Shown: positions 15,785-26,696, numbered from the stretch's first letter. The stretch is 50,792 bases of DNA from Xenococcaceae cyanobacterium MO_167.B27 (GCA_030065935.1 JASJCP010000015.1:1-50792); one strand, 5' to 3'. Program-made: numbers and translations. Notes: generated by a model not told the origin, from the sequence alone.

Positions 15785-17602
15785 TTAGCTCAATAATTCT
15801 CCTGTTTCTTGCAACGAGTGAAGGCGATGGTAAATACCGCCATGATTTAATAATTCCTCATGGCTACCGACTTCGACAATTCTTCCTCGATCTAGCACTA
15901 CAATTTGATCTGCTTCACGAATAGTACTAAGACGATGGGCAATAACTAGAGTAGTACGAGTTCCCAAAATCGATCGCATTGCTAATTGGATTGATCGCTC
16001 TGATTCATAGTCTAGACTAGCAGTCGCTTCATCAAACACTAGAATATCAGGATTGACAATTAATGCCCTAGCAATACCTAAACGCTGTTTTTGTCCGCCA
16101 GAAAGACGCACTCCTCTTTCTCCCACGGTAGTAAAATAACCTTGAGGTAATTCGTTAATAAATTCATTGACTCTGGCGATGTGACAGGCTTGTTCTACTT
16201 TAGAAAAACTAATTTCAGGATTACCATAAGTAAGGTTATCTAAGACAGTACCGTTAAAAATATCCACATCTTGATGCACGAGGGCTAATCGACGGCGATA
16301 GTTGGTAACATCTAAGGTGCTAATATCTTGTCCATCAACCAAAATTCGCCCCTGATTTGGTTCAAAATAACGGAATAATAATTTAACTAAAGTGGATTTT
16401 CCTGAGCCAGAACGTCCAACTAGAGCTACAGTTTGATAAGGTCTGATTAACAAGTTGATATCTTGCAGAATCGGACGATTAGCATCATAACCAAAGGTAA
16501 GCTGTTGAATTTCTAGTTTCCCTGTAAACTTATAAGGATTATTCCCCAAATATTCTGGGACTAAACTAGCAGCATCCTTACCTATTGGTAGCTGCATAAA
16601 TTGGTGAAAACGCTGCATAGAAGCATAACGACGGGCGAAGACTTCTGCTAATTGGGCAATGGGTTCGAGTTCTGCATACGCCATACTAGAAACCGTTAGG
16701 GTGGTGATAAAGTGTCCTAAAGAAATTTCCCCTCTTACCGCAGCTATGAGAGTAAACAGCAGAATCAAGAAAACACAAGTTTGAATCATGGTTCGCTCCC
16801 AAGTAGCTAAAGTAACATAACCTTTATGGATGCGAAAAGTGATGACTTTATATTCTCTATTGAATCTTTGTCTCTGTCTTTCTAACTCTTGGGCTTCAGT
16901 AGCAAAAGCTTTGACTGTTTTGATGTTGGTAATAATTTCTGAGGTACGACTTTCCGTATTTTCTATATGTCTGTCGATGACTTCTTCTTGCTTGACTAAA
17001 GTCTGTAAATGTTTGAGACTAAAAGCCAGAATGAAGATAAAGGAACATAAAAAAGCGATCGCAATCCATCGCTCAATTAACCAAATCATCACGAATATCC
17101 CCAGTATTCTGGCGAGTTTCGGCAATAACTGTCCCGCAATCTCTGGATATGTCCAAGTATGATTTTCGATTCCTCTGGCGATTCTACCCGCAATCCGACC
17201 AGGATTATGTTCGTCATAAAATCCTAAAGGAAGAGTTAAAATCTTAGAGATTACTTTGCGGAGATGATCTCTCCTCGCCCTCAAAGCTATTTCCCAGTGA
17301 AACCATGAGCCAATCCAAGGCTGAATAGGCGACCTAATTACTGTTACCAGAAAGATTAAGCCTAATAATACTCCTAAAGATAAAAATTTACCTCTTTCTA
17401 GATTAGTAATTTCAGCTACTTGATGAATCAGAAATTGAATGGGTGTGTCTAAAGCTTGATTCGATAAAACATTGAGAATTTGTCCAATAACGTAGGGAAC
17501 AACTAAATCAATTATTTCAAATAAACTGGATGCCACGATGCTGAAAAGTGCGATCGCTCTATACTTGTGATAGTAACCGAGAATATCCCGAAAAGATGCC
17601 AT
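15785..17602 (-). CDS. ABC exporter, fused permease-ATPase half-transporter
   Basis: A 605-residue MsbA-like half transporter. The N-terminal half (about residues 15-320) has six membrane helices of the type I exporter fold. The ATPase half has Walker A GRSGSGKST, Q-loop VHQDVDIFNGTV, signature VRLSGGQKQRLGIARAL, Walker B ILVFDEATASLD and switch VIAHRLST. It probably works as a homodimer in the inner membrane, exporting lipid-linked or small substrates. The substrate cannot be deduced. Although RTX-type proteins are encoded at 40-48 kb, this protein lacks the peptidase-like domain often found in their exporters and has no adjacent membrane-fusion protein. Confidence 0.88.
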   Translation of the reverse strand: MASFRDILGYYHKYRAIALFSIVASSLFEIIDLVVPYVIGQILNVLSNQALDTPIQFLIHQVAEITNLERGKFLSLGVLLGLIFLVTVIRSPIQPWIGSWFHWEIALRARRDHLRKVISKILTLPLGFYDEHNPGRIAGRIARGIENHTWTYPEIAGQLLPKLARILGIFVMIWLIERWIAIAFLCSFIFILAFSLKHLQTLVKQEEVIDRHIENTESRTSEIITNIKTVKAFATEAQELERQRQRFNREYKVITFRIHKGYVTLATWERTMIQTCVFLILLFTLIAAVRGEISLGHFITTLTVSSMAYAELEPIAQLAEVFARRYASMQRFHQFMQLPIGKDAASLVPEYLGNNPYKFTGKLEIQQLTFGYDANRPILQDINLLIRPYQTVALVGRSGSGKSTLVKLLFRYFEPNQGRILVDGQDISTLDVTNYRRRLALVHQDVDIFNGTVLDNLTYGNPEISFSKVEQACHIARVNEFINELPQGYFTTVGERGVRLSGGQKQRLGIARALIVNPDILVFDEATASLDYESERSIQLAMRSILGTRTTLVIAHRLSTIREADQIVVLDRGRIVEVGSHEELLNHGGIYHRLHSLQETGELLS

Positions 17603-17729
17603 GATTTTGCTCTCGATTTGATAAGTAGGGGCAAATGACCATTCCCCTGTACAACAGCGATAATTAGAATTTAGATTTTGATACAGTTTTTATATTATAA
17701 AATACTACAAAAATATTATAAAAGTATTT

Positions 17730-17903
17730 ATGGCGATCGCGCTTTCAGTAATCAGTCGTGAATCTTCACTTCAAGAAAGTGAGGCGATCACTCTTTCATG
17801 GCAAGGTTCTCAATTAATTGTGACTGAAGGACTCGGACACAACAGGATTCTTAGGGATGAACAAGTTATTCAACAAGCTGTGAAATTTATCAAAGAGGCG
17901 TGA
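17730..17903 (+). pseudogene. Alpha/beta-hydrolase relic, C-terminal part with the catalytic His
   Basis: An open frame of 57 codons encodes ESEAITLSWQGSQLIVTEG, LGHNRILRD and VIQQAVKFIKEA. This is the end of an alpha/beta-hydrolase: the region after the catalytic acid, then G-L-G-H with the catalytic His and the final helix. The nucleophile elbow and the rest of the fold are missing upstream, where the DNA is AT-rich and non-coding. It is a truncated leftover, now starting near a GCGATCGC site. Confidence 0.6.
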
Positions 17904-17933
17904 AATATTAAGTAATAAGTATCCACCCCGACC

Positions 17934-20186
17934 TTAACAGAGAGGCTCAATACCAAGGCATTGAAGTAAAAATTGATTGCTTAAATAGTATTTATTTAAT
18001 AATTCTTGCTGCTCAGAGTTAAAATTCCAACTAACATTAAAATAACGATATTTATCGATCGCCCTACGAAACTTATTGACCCAATCATCACCATTAGTTG
18101 ACCACCAAGTTAGTAAATGTTCTTTACCCTGAGCAGGATCGGGAAGTTCTTGTTTCAGGGTATCGAGAGCTTGTTTTAGATCTGGGGAAAAAACTAGATT
18201 AGACTCGAATTCTAGAGCAAAACTAAAGTTAAGAATTTGTTTGATGTCAGGATTATTCAGTAAAGATAGAGCCATATCAAAAGCTCGTTCTAAGGCTAAA
18301 TCTAAAGCTAGATCCTTAGGTAATACTTTGGCTAATCGAGAGTCAATAGCGATCGCCAAGTTTAGATCGCGATTATGAAATAGACTAAAATAAAAAGCTC
18401 TGACTGCTGCTGGTTTATAGGGTAGAGATAAAGTTTGAGTTTTCTGATTGATAAATTGCAGAAACTCTTGTAATTGATTGTCTTGTTCCAAGAGGGAATT
18501 AACTTGGTTTTGAAGCTGCTGCATAAAGTAATCCGCGTTGGGAAGCATACTAGCTATCAAGATAATTACCTCGCGCCATTGAGGGTTAGTAATCTGGCTA
18601 GCTAACTGTTGTAAAGAATGGTGTAACTCTTCTGCATTAGGACTAGAAACTATTTTTCGGGCTGTGAGATATTCTTGAAAAGTTAAGTGGGAAAAAGAAT
18701 AAATCCCCCTCGCTCTTTCGATGAGCAATCCATGCTGAACTTCTATCGCTCTGAGGATTGCTTCACTATCCAAGCGGAGGGTTTCTGGATCTCTGTAAAA
18801 ATCAGAGGAAGTCGCTAAATAATCGGCAATTGTTTGTAAAAGTTGCTCAGTCTCAAAGAAATAATTACCCTGCTCAAAATTAACCGCAGCAATTTGACTG
18901 AGGAGTTTAATTTTATCGGCTAAAGTAAGATTATAGTAGGCGAGATCCCGTTCAATACCTCTGGAGCGATCCCAACGTACTAATAAAATATCCAATCCCT
19001 CCTGATACAATCTAGCTCGTTTATCAGGAAAAGATAATCTTTCTTGAAAGACAGAACAAATTAAGTTTAACAGGATGGGAGTGGTAACTAATTCCCGAAT
19101 TGCTTGATTATTTTTGTCTTGGAGTTGTTCGAGAAATTTTTCAGCTTTAGTCTTTCCAGTTTGAGCATCTTGAGCAGTAGCATTGAACCATCTTTGGGCA
19201 AAGATTTCCACCTGAGTGGGATTGAAGTCAGCTAATTCGACATAGGTAAAACCATGAAAACGATATTGTTGTGCAGCCAGGCGACAAGTAATAATCAGCG
19301 AATTTTGATAGTAAAGCTGAGAAAATTTGTGAATCTGTTGGAAAATTTCCTGTTCGTATTCTTGGGGAATTTCATCTAACCCATCGAGGAGAATTAAAAC
19401 TTTGCCTTGTTGTAGTAGGGTGGTTATTTGTTCTAAAGACAGATTGTAATTATGGCAAAAGCGTTCCAGATAACCTAGTAAACTAAAGTCCTGGCATTCT
19501 TGAGCTTGAACGACAAAAGTTCTTAAGAAAATGAACACAGGAATACAGTCCGCTTTAAAATTTCCCCTAATACATTGCAGGGCAAGATGTTGTAGAAAGG
19601 TAGTTTTACCAGATCCTGGTTTGCCCAAGAGCATCAATTTATGATGATTAGTTACGGCTTCTATCGCGGGGATAGTTTCAATATTGGGATTGGCGAGACT
19701 GCGTTGGCGGGAATTTTGTAAATCAGATATTTCTAACCAACGTTGATTACTAAGGCGGGTGAGTACATTTTGGCTGGTATAAATATTGTCTAGAGCCAAA
19801 GGTTGGGCAAATTCAAAGAAAGACTGAATTGTGCCACATTGAGCTTCGATTTGTCCCCGCAATTGCGATCGCGCTTGGGTAACTAATAGATCCCAATCTG
19901 GTGCAGTTGTCGCGATAGATACTGTCGATTGTTGCTGTAAAGAATCGTCTCTGGGGGGTAAGGGGGGAAAGTCGGCAATATCCTGCCAATCTAAACTTAA
20001 TTGGAAACAAAGATCGATAAAAATGTAACGTTCTATAGGTTTCCCTTTAAAAAATTTCCAGACGGACTGACGAGTTGATAAACCTACTTCTGCTGCCAAA
20101 TACTCTTGAGTCCAACCAGTGCGCTCAAAAGCTTTTTTAGCTTTATCAATTCCAGAGGGGGATGCTTTGAGCGATCGCTTTGCCAT
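17934..20186 (-). CDS. HTH-NACHT STAND ATPase
   Basis: A 750-residue protein. The N-terminus (about residues 10-65) is a helix-turn-helix-like domain (RTGWTQEYLAAEVGLSTRQS). A NACHT NTPase follows at about 180-340: Walker A LLGKPGSGKTTFLQHLA, Walker B ILLDGLDEIPQEYEQEI and sensor ITCRLAAQQYR. Helical NACHT-associated domains follow, with TPILLNLICSVF and FSHLTFQEYLTARKIV. There are no WD40 or TPR repeats; the C-terminal 200 residues are unassigned. STAND proteins switch on ligand sensing. Known bacterial roles are transcription activation and phage defence. It begins 31 bases after the response-regulator gene stop, so it is probably in one operon with the kinase and regulator, which favours a regulatory role. 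Confidence 0.85.
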   Translation of the reverse strand: MAKRSLKASPSGIDKAKKAFERTGWTQEYLAAEVGLSTRQSVWKFFKGKPIERYIFIDLCFQLSLDWQDIADFPPLPPRDDSLQQQSTVSIATTAPDWDLLVTQARSQLRGQIEAQCGTIQSFFEFAQPLALDNIYTSQNVLTRLSNQRWLEISDLQNSRQRSLANPNIETIPAIEAVTNHHKLMLLGKPGSGKTTFLQHLALQCIRGNFKADCIPVFIFLRTFVVQAQECQDFSLLGYLERFCHNYNLSLEQITTLLQQGKVLILLDGLDEIPQEYEQEIFQQIHKFSQLYYQNSLIITCRLAAQQYRFHGFTYVELADFNPTQVEIFAQRWFNATAQDAQTGKTKAEKFLEQLQDKNNQAIRELVTTPILLNLICSVFQERLSFPDKRARLYQEGLDILLVRWDRSRGIERDLAYYNLTLADKIKLLSQIAAVNFEQGNYFFETEQLLQTIADYLATSSDFYRDPETLRLDSEAILRAIEVQHGLLIERARGIYSFSHLTFQEYLTARKIVSSPNAEELHHSLQQLASQITNPQWREVIILIASMLPNADYFMQQLQNQVNSLLEQDNQLQEFLQFINQKTQTLSLPYKPAAVRAFYFSLFHNRDLNLAIAIDSRLAKVLPKDLALDLALERAFDMALSLLNNPDIKQILNFSFALEFESNLVFSPDLKQALDTLKQELPDPAQGKEHLLTWWSTNGDDWVNKFRRAIDKYRYFNVSWNFNSEQQELLNKYYLSNQFLLQCLGIEPLC

Positions 20187-20217
20187 AGTCGGTTATCAGG
20201 ATAAACAATTTGATTCT

Positions 20218-21129
20218 TTAGGGGATTGCTATTGCTAGGATGTTTCCTATATCTGACAATCGGTTCAAGAGTAACTCTTGGTTTTGAGGAAAAACCCCAG
20301 AGAAGTGAATCCCTAACAAGCCTAAGAGTCGATGGCCCTTCTTAATCGGGACAATAGACAAAGTCTGAGTGTTTGATTGCTTCAACTGTTTGATTACAGC
20401 AGATGGTAAGTCAGCTTGGGACAGATCTTCAATGACAATGGGTTTTCCTTGTTGATATTGTTCCCCATATTCGGCAATTAAATTAAAGTCTGTTGCCGAA
20501 AAATTTTTAATCGATGTAGCTCCTGCTGCCACAGACTCCAGATATTGTTGAGAATCGGACTGATACATTAAGATTCTTGTAGCTTGTAACCATTCCCGAA
20601 TACTAGATAAAACTTGCTTAATCGAATCACTTTTGCGATCGCCCGAGACTAATTGCTCCAGAATATTGCTAATTAACTTTTCCCAAGTTCTTTGCTGGCG
20701 TAATTGTTCCTCAACCGTTGTTAATTCTGTCCAAACTCGATCGCCATCTAGTAAACGGCGCACTCGCTGAGATAATACCGACCAATGAATTGGTTTAGTA
20801 ATATAGTCTGTTGCCCCTGCATTAAAAGCTTGCTCTACAGACTCTCGATCGTCGAGGACGGTAATCATCAAAATCGGCAGGCGATCGCCCTCTGGTAAAC
20901 GGCGAATTTTTTGGCAGCAGGTAAAACCATCAATATCTGGCATTACTGCATCTAACAGAATTAAATCGGGTTGGAAATGAGTATATTCTGAGAGACACTG
21001 TTCTCCGTTTTCTGCCTCCACTACTCGATATCCCTCTTCTTCCATTGCCAGATTGAGTAATGAACGCATCGTGCGATCGTCATCTACAATCAGAATTAGG
21101 GGCATCTTTTCCGCTTGTATTTCACTCAT
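20218..21129 (-). CDS. Response regulator, REC-GAF
   Basis: 303 residues from ATG at 21127-21129, which overlaps the kinase stop by 8 bases (ATGAGTGA), so translation is likely coupled. The receiver domain (about residues 10-130) has the acidic pair VDDDRT, phospho-acceptor Asp60 (LILLDAVMP), a Thr switch region ([10 protein letters not shown]) and the Lys in YITKPIHW. A short coiled-coil ([20 protein letters not shown]) leads to a GAF-like domain (about 150-303; [25 protein letters not shown]). There is no DNA-binding output domain, so signalling goes through the GAF domain or through protein partners. The adjacent HTH-NACHT protein is an obvious candidate. Confidence 0.88.
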   Translation of the reverse strand: MSEIQAEKMPLILIVDDDRTMRSLLNLAMEEEGYRVVEAENGEQCLSEYTHFQPDLILLDAVMPDIDGFTCCQKIRRLPEGDRLPILMITVLDDRESVEQAFNAGATDYITKPIHWSVLSQRVRRLLDGDRVWTELTTVEEQLRQQRTWEKLISNILEQLVSGDRKSDSIKQVLSSIREWLQATRILMYQSDSQQYLESVAAGATSIKNFSATDFNLIAEYGEQYQQGKPIVIEDLSQADLPSAVIKQLKQSNTQTLSIVPIKKGHRLLGLLGIHFSGVFPQNQELLLNRLSDIGNILAIAIP

Positions 21130-24100
21130 GGTTGCATTCTTGTTGTAAGGCAATTTTGACTTTTTCGTATTCAGTTTCTAACTCTGTTATAGTCTCTGGA
21201 TTTTCAGGCATTTCGCCAGCGCGAGCTATATTTTCCAGATTTTTGCAGTACTCTGCCAGACTAATAGCCCCTAAGTTAGCACTACTAGAGCGAAGACTGT
21301 GAGAGGCTTTTCGTAAAGCTTCTATATCCTGAGATTTTAAAGCTTCAGCGATCGCTGATACTTTCCCTGGTGCATCTTCCAAATACTGGTTAATAATCTT
21401 AGTTAACATCTCTGGTGCTTTTGCTCCTACTAGTTGACGTAAAGAATCTAAAACAGTCATATCGAGAACCGTTTGTACTAATTCTGTTATAGACTCCTCA
21501 ACCTCTAGAGGTTTCTTCGAGATTATGCCCTCAGAAGTTGGATCCATCTTGCTGTCTTCTGTCCTCTGTCCCCTGTTTTCAAAGGGGAAGCCTTGATCGG
21601 TTGTGGCTAAAAAAGATGATGTTGTAGGGATTTCTGGTTGAGCAGAATCTCGATTATCAATCGAGGGCATAACTCTTTGTAATGCCCGATCTAAATTTTC
21701 AATGCGAACTGGTTTAGTTAAAAAATCCTTCATTCCAGCTTGGATGCAGCGATCGCGTTTTTCCGTCATCGCATAAGCTGTTAAACCAATAATATAGGGA
21801 GTTTTAGTGGTTAAATGTTCTAATATTCTTTTGGTGGCGGTAATTCCGTCCATTTCTGGCATTTCTATATCCATTAAAATTACATCATAAGGCAGTGTTT
21901 GCACTGCATTAACGGCTTCTAAACCATTACTTACAATATCTGCTCGATATCCTAATTTGTTCAGGATTAAAGAAGCAACTTTTTGATTGACGCTATTATC
22001 TTCTGCTAAAAGAATTCTTAGTTTTTTTGGCTTTGTTTGACGAGGCAGAGTATCAAATGTTTTATGTTTATAGGCAGATTCTTCAGGCTTGTTCGGAACA
22101 AAACACAATGAATTTGATTGGGCAATAATAGTGAAATAGAATTTTGTCCCACCAGTATCATTCTCAGTAGTTGTTAGTTGCCAATGGGGGGGAGGATTTC
22201 CCATAACACAACCGTAACTTTCAACCCAAATATCACCACCCATTAATTCCACTAACTGTTTACAAATAGCTAGTCCTAATCCTGTACCTCCATATTTACG
22301 ACTTACCGAAGCATCTACTTGACTAAATGCTTGAAATAAAAATTGTTGCTTTTCAGGAGGAATACCAATCCCTGTATCTTGCACCATAAACTGAATTTGA
22401 TAAGTATTTTCTTGATCTGCTGTTGTTAATAAATTTCCTGTAACAGCAATCTTAACTTCACCAATATCAGTAAATTTCACCCCATTAGAAAGTAAATTAA
22501 TGACAACTTGTCTTAACCTGCCTATATCACCGACGATTTCTTGGGGAAGAGATGGGTCAATTTGATAAACTAGGTTAACTCCTTTAGCATTAGCTTGAGG
22601 TCTGACTAAATTCAAGGCATCTCGCAGACAAGAATATAAATCAAAAGGATATTGTTCTAAGCTTAATTTTCCTGCTTCAATTTTGGAAAAATCAAGAATA
22701 TCGTTAATTAGAGATAGTAAGGTTTCGCTACTTCGACGAATGGTCTCCACAAAGTATTTTTGCTGAAAATTTAATGAGGTGTCTAATAATAATCCCGTCA
22801 TGCCAATTACTGCATTCATCGGGGTGCGAATTTCATGGCTCATAGTAGCTAAAAATTGACTTTTTGCCTGATTAGCCGTTTCTGCTGCTTTTTTAGCTGC
22901 ATTTAATTCTTGATTTTTTCTTGCTAAGACAATTTTTCTCAAAGTTTCTTGTTCTAATAGTTTTGCTTGTCCCAAAGCAATACCAACCTGAGCAGCCACT
23001 GCTTCTAGTAATTCAATTTCATCTTTTTTCCAATAACGATGGTAATCACATTGATGTAGAGCAATTACGCCGTTAATCTGTCCTTTGTATGAGGTACGTA
23101 CTGCAACCATCGATATAATTTGTAGTTGCTCATAAACATGAGACACAGTCTGAAGCAAGGCATCTTCAGAGACATTATGGCTGACAACGGCTTTCTCTTG
23201 ACTCAATACTTTTTGAGCATGAAGATTATCAACAATCGGAATTTCTAAGTCAAGCATTGAGAAGGCATCATGGCTTAAATATTCAGCAACACAGGGAATT
23301 GTGGGGTTCGAGTTTTCTAAATAACGATGAATAACACAGCGATTAACATCAAAAGCTGCACCAACTAAATCTACTGTAGTTTGAACAATTTGTTTCGCAT
23401 CTAAGCTTTGACGAATTTCTTCACTAATATGTCTGAGCAAAACTGTTTGTACATATTGTTGTTTGAGACGAATTTGAATCTGTTGCCGTTCGATTTCAGT
23501 TTCTAACCATTGAGTCATTAAATTTAAGAGTTTTTCCTCCCCTTGAGTGAAAGAAAAATGGTGTGATTCCTGACTCATAAAACCGAGAATACCATAAACT
23601 TTGCTTCCTACTGAAATACTTATTCCAAAGTAGATTATCTCAGACTTTAAAGGAGAATTTTCTGCGCTTTGATGAAGATAAACTGGTTTTTTTGTTCCTA
23701 GGGTTTTCTGCCATAGTTCCCAATCGATTTTTCGGGGAAATTTACCAAAATTTAAAGTTGACTGTAGCTTGCTATTGAGATAAATAGCTTCTTGCTTCAG
23801 AATGTTATCCTCAATTTTGCCCACAAAACCAAATTCTAAGTTAAAGTATTCACAGCCAATTTGGAGTAAATTGTGAAGACGTTTTTCAAAGCTAATATCT
23901 TGGGCTGCGATTACCTCTTGTAACAAGCGATCTCGTTGTTCTCTTTCTCTTTCTGCTCGTTTGCGAGGACTAATATCTGTCAGAAAACTTCTAATTAAAT
24001 CGCTTTGAGGCAGATAATGTACTGATTGCTCGAATACGGCTCTATCTAGACTTATTTCTCGCACAAAAGAATTTTCTGGTTGCTGCTGAACTAAGTCGGG

Positions 24101-24727
24101 AAGTTCTGACAACAAAGGATGTTCAATTCCCATAGCTTTTAATTGAGGAAACTGGCGAATTGCTGAGGGATTGAGATAGGTAATTTTCCCTTGCAAATTT
24201 ATTTCAATGATCGGATTAGAAATTAATTCGGGAAAAGAAGCTAAACGTGCTATGGCAAGATCATTAGCATCTGTAGATTCATTTTCGGTAGCAATTAGAG
24301 TGGTAAAAGAATTACTAGAATTGGAGAAAAAACTAGAAACATATTCTATTTGATCAAATCTGGCAAATTCAGAATCTGATAAATTCGACAAAGCATAATA
24401 TTTCGCATAGGTTTGATTGCCAAACTTGATAACATCTCCGTTCTGAAGATCCACAGACAGACGTTTCTGACCATTAATAAAAATACCATTAGTACTTCTT
24501 TTTCCATTGAGACTACCATCGATGATGCGAAACAAATAGCGATCGCTTTCGGGGACAGTAATACGTAAAATTGTCCCATGGTGACGGGAAATTGATGCTC
24601 CCTGAAGCACAATCGAATTACGGGAAGTTCTACCAAGAGAATAGATTTCTGCTTCTAGTGGATAACTTCTTTTTCCTCCTCTATCTTTTATCATCAGTAA
24701 ATGACGAATTTTTTCCCGTTCTGACAT
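21122..24727 (-). CDS. Multidomain hybrid sensor histidine kinase (FHA-PAS-GAF-GAF-HisKA-HATPase-REC-HPt)
   Basis: A 1201-residue soluble kinase with no membrane segment. Domains in order: FHA (about 20-110; [20 protein letters not shown]), PAS (about 165-230; [19 protein letters not shown]), two GAF domains (about 275-415 and 430-600), HisKA with His631 ([14 protein letters not shown]), HATPase ([25 protein letters not shown]), receiver with Asp953 ([13 protein letters not shown]), and a C-terminal HPt with His1143 ([13 protein letters not shown]). The complete phosphorelay can run His-Asp-His and then to the REC-GAF protein encoded next. The FHA domain binds phosphothreonine, so Ser/Thr kinase input is possible. 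A Gln/Lys-rich linker (about 1000-1060) joins REC and HPt. All phospho-sites are intact. Confidence 0.93.
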   Translation of the reverse strand: MSEREKIRHLLMIKDRGGKRSYPLEAEIYSLGRTSRNSIVLQGASISRHHGTILRITVPESDRYLFRIIDGSLNGKRSTNGIFINGQKRLSVDLQNGDVIKFGNQTYAKYYALSNLSDSEFARFDQIEYVSSFFSNSSNSFTTLIATENESTDANDLAIARLASFPELISNPIIEINLQGKITYLNPSAIRQFPQLKAMGIEHPLLSELPDLVQQQPENSFVREISLDRAVFEQSVHYLPQSDLIRSFLTDISPRKRAEREREQRDRLLQEVIAAQDISFEKRLHNLLQIGCEYFNLEFGFVGKIEDNILKQEAIYLNSKLQSTLNFGKFPRKIDWELWQKTLGTKKPVYLHQSAENSPLKSEIIYFGISISVGSKVYGILGFMSQESHHFSFTQGEEKLLNLMTQWLETEIERQQIQIRLKQQYVQTVLLRHISEEIRQSLDAKQIVQTTVDLVGAAFDVNRCVIHRYLENSNPTIPCVAEYLSHDAFSMLDLEIPIVDNLHAQKVLSQEKAVVSHNVSEDALLQTVSHVYEQLQIISMVAVRTSYKGQINGVIALHQCDYHRYWKKDEIELLEAVAAQVGIALGQAKLLEQETLRKIVLARKNQELNAAKKAAETANQAKSQFLATMSHEIRTPMNAVIGMTGLLLDTSLNFQQKYFVETIRRSSETLLSLINDILDFSKIEAGKLSLEQYPFDLYSCLRDALNLVRPQANAKGVNLVYQIDPSLPQEIVGDIGRLRQVVINLLSNGVKFTDIGEVKIAVTGNLLTTADQENTYQIQFMVQDTGIGIPPEKQQFLFQAFSQVDASVSRKYGGTGLGLAICKQLVELMGGDIWVESYGCVMGNPPPHWQLTTTENDTGGTKFYFTIIAQSNSLCFVPNKPEESAYKHKTFDTLPRQTKPKKLRILLAEDNSVNQKVASLILNKLGYRADIVSNGLEAVNAVQTLPYDVILMDIEMPEMDGITATKRILEHLTTKTPYIIGLTAYAMTEKRDRCIQAGMKDFLTKPVRIENLDRALQRVMPSIDNRDSAQPEIPTTSSFLATTDQGFPFENRGQRTEDSKMDPTSEGIISKKPLEVEESITELVQTVLDMTVLDSLRQLVGAKAPEMLTKIINQYLEDAPGKVSAIAEALKSQDIEALRKASHSLRSSSANLGAISLAEYCKNLENIARAGEMPENPETITELETEYEKVKIALQQECNHE

Positions 24728-24970
24728 TAAGTTTCCGATTAAGTTAGCTATTTTATTTCCTTTGTAATCTTTTAATTGAGACTTGACCAGTTAGTCAGTT
24801 GGGAAGACAGATATTTTTTGCCGATCAAGCAACTTTTTGGCTCAAAAGTTTGAAAAAAAAACAATTTTACGAAATTATACAAAAAGTTATCGCAAATTAT
24901 ACTTAAAGCGAACGTGATCGCAAACGCGAGGTAGCAATAATTAAATTAATCGCAATTTAAGGTAGTTCCG

Positions 24971-26005
24971 ATGAAACTCGTTTCTGTAATTGTTCCTGTT
25001 TATAATGTTGAAAACTATATTTCTCAGACAATCAACTCGATTCTAAATCAGACCTATCCCCATTTTGAATTATTGATTATTGATGATGAGTCCCCAGATT
25101 CCAGCGTCGAAATTTGTCAACAGTTTATAGATTCTCGGATTAAAATCATTAGTCAAAAAAATCGTGGTTTAGCAGGAGCAAGAAACACAGGAATTCGTCA
25201 CGCGAAAGGAGATTATTTAGCGTTTCTGGACTCAGATGATCTCTGGTTGCCTGAAAAATTAGCTCAACACGTACAACATCTAGAATCATCTCCTCAAGTT
25301 GGGGTTAGTTTCAGTCGTTCTGAATTTATTGATGGTCAAGGTAAATCTTTAGGTGTTTATCAAATGCCGAAACTCCAAGATATTACCCCATCTCATCTTC
25401 TCTGTCGTAATCCAATTGGCAATGGTTCAGCACCAGTAATTCGTCGGCAAGTATTTGAGGCGATCTGTTTTCAAGATAATCTACATGGACAAATTGAAAA
25501 TTTTTATTTTGATGAAAATTTCCGTCAGTCAGAAGATATTGAATGTTGGTTGCGAATAGCTGCTGAAACTCCTTGGAAAATAGAAGGTATTGGTGAAGCT
25601 TTGACTTTATACCGTGTCAATGGGGAAGGACTATCTGCTAATATTCTCAAGCAATTTGATTCTTGGGAGCAAATGATCAACAAACATCGAGATCGTTTCC
25701 CTCAATTACTGGCTGAGTGGGAAAATCCAGCTAGAGCTTATCAACTGCGCTATTTAGCTCGTCGAGCAGTACGCCTCAAAAATGGAAAAATGGCAGTCCA
25801 GTTAACCCATCAAGCTTTGGCTACTCATTGGCAAATTTTGTTGAGCGAACCCAATCGTACTTTACAAACTCTGTTTGCTGCCTACTTACTCAAATTTTTA
25901 CCTCTTTCTTTATATCAAGTATGCGAATTTCTAGCTTTGAAATTAACTGGTATTAGTCAACAATTCCGTATTTTACGAGATCGCATCGTTATTAAATATG
26001 CTTAA
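24971..26005 (+). CDS. Glycosyltransferase family 2
   Basis: A 344-residue GT-A fold enzyme. It has the opening SVIVPVYNVENYISQTINSI, first acidic motif LIIDDESPDSS, the AGARNTGIRHAKGDYLAFLD block, the metal-binding DSDD, and the probable catalytic region RQSEDIECWLR. It is a nucleotide-sugar-dependent inverting transferase, likely cytosolic or peripheral at the inner membrane, adding a sugar to the lipid-linked repeat unit. The C-terminus (about 300-340) has a weak amphipathic segment. It is the first gene of the polysaccharide region and is divergent from the kinase operon. Confidence 0.85.
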   Translation: MKLVSVIVPVYNVENYISQTINSILNQTYPHFELLIIDDESPDSSVEICQQFIDSRIKIISQKNRGLAGARNTGIRHAKGDYLAFLDSDDLWLPEKLAQHVQHLESSPQVGVSFSRSEFIDGQGKSLGVYQMPKLQDITPSHLLCRNPIGNGSAPVIRRQVFEAICFQDNLHGQIENFYFDENFRQSEDIECWLRIAAETPWKIEGIGEALTLYRVNGEGLSANILKQFDSWEQMINKHRDRFPQLLAEWENPARAYQLRYLARRAVRLKNGKMAVQLTHQALATHWQILLSEPNRTLQTLFAAYLLKFLPLSLYQVCEFLALKLTGISQQFRILRDRIVIKYA

Positions 26006-26085
26006 AAAGTTAATAATTAAATGTACCTTAAAAAATCTAGCTTTACTCTATAATAATCCACTCTTAAATTACCAAAAATCGAATC

Positions 26086-26607
26086 ATGACTAATAATAAT
26101 TACCCTAAAAACAACCTTCTAATTCTGATTGTTGATGATGATGCTAGCATCCGCATGACTGCTGCTGGCATTTTAGAAACCCAAGGTTATTCTATTTTAG
26201 AAGCTGATAGTGGAGAAGCCTGTCTGAGCATTTGTCGAGTTCAAAAACCTGACATAATTTTATTAGATGCAGTTATGCCTGGTATGGATGGTTTTACTTG
26301 TTGCTTAAAAATAAACGATACTTTTGGTATTCAATGTCCACCAATTTTGATGATGACCGCGCTTGATGACCGTGATTCTGTTTATCGTAGTTTTGATGTG
26401 GGAATTACCGACTATTTTGTCAAACCTTTAAATTGGATTTCTTTACCTGAAAAAGTTGCAAAACTTGCTCTAGCTAGAGCCTATAATAACACTTTAAAAA
26501 GACAATTTGAAGAATTAAAGTGTCTCAAAGAACAATTAAGCGATTGCTTTGATAACAGCTTATCAAAAGAACAAAAAACAGAATCTATTGAATTTAATTT
26601 TGCCTAA
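26086..26607 (+). CDS. Single-domain response regulator (receiver only)
   Basis: 173 residues: one receiver domain with VDDDAS, phospho-acceptor Asp61 ([13 protein letters not shown]), MTALDDRDS and KPLNW, then a C-terminal coiled-coil-like tail (about 135-173). It has no output domain. It shares short stretches with the REC-GAF protein at 20.2 kb ([21 protein letters not shown]), so the two are probably paralogues and may share a phosphodonor. It follows the GT2 gene by 80 bases and may be co-transcribed. Confidence 0.85.
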   Translation: MTNNNYPKNNLLILIVDDDASIRMTAAGILETQGYSILEADSGEACLSICRVQKPDIILLDAVMPGMDGFTCCLKINDTFGIQCPPILMMTALDDRDSVYRSFDVGITDYFVKPLNWISLPEKVAKLALARAYNNTLKRQFEELKCLKEQLSDCFDNSLSKEQKTESIEFNFA

Positions 26608-26696
26608 ATAGTTGGCATTAATCATCAATCAATCCCTTTCAAATTTTATTTATCTCAAATCAAAAAAAATTTGGCTATCCATAGAGTTTAAGATAG

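Noticed and set aside
15785-17602. Dedicated exporter for the RTX proteins
   Set aside because: The half transporter lacks the extra N-terminal domain and the adjacent membrane-fusion gene expected, and lies 23 kb away.
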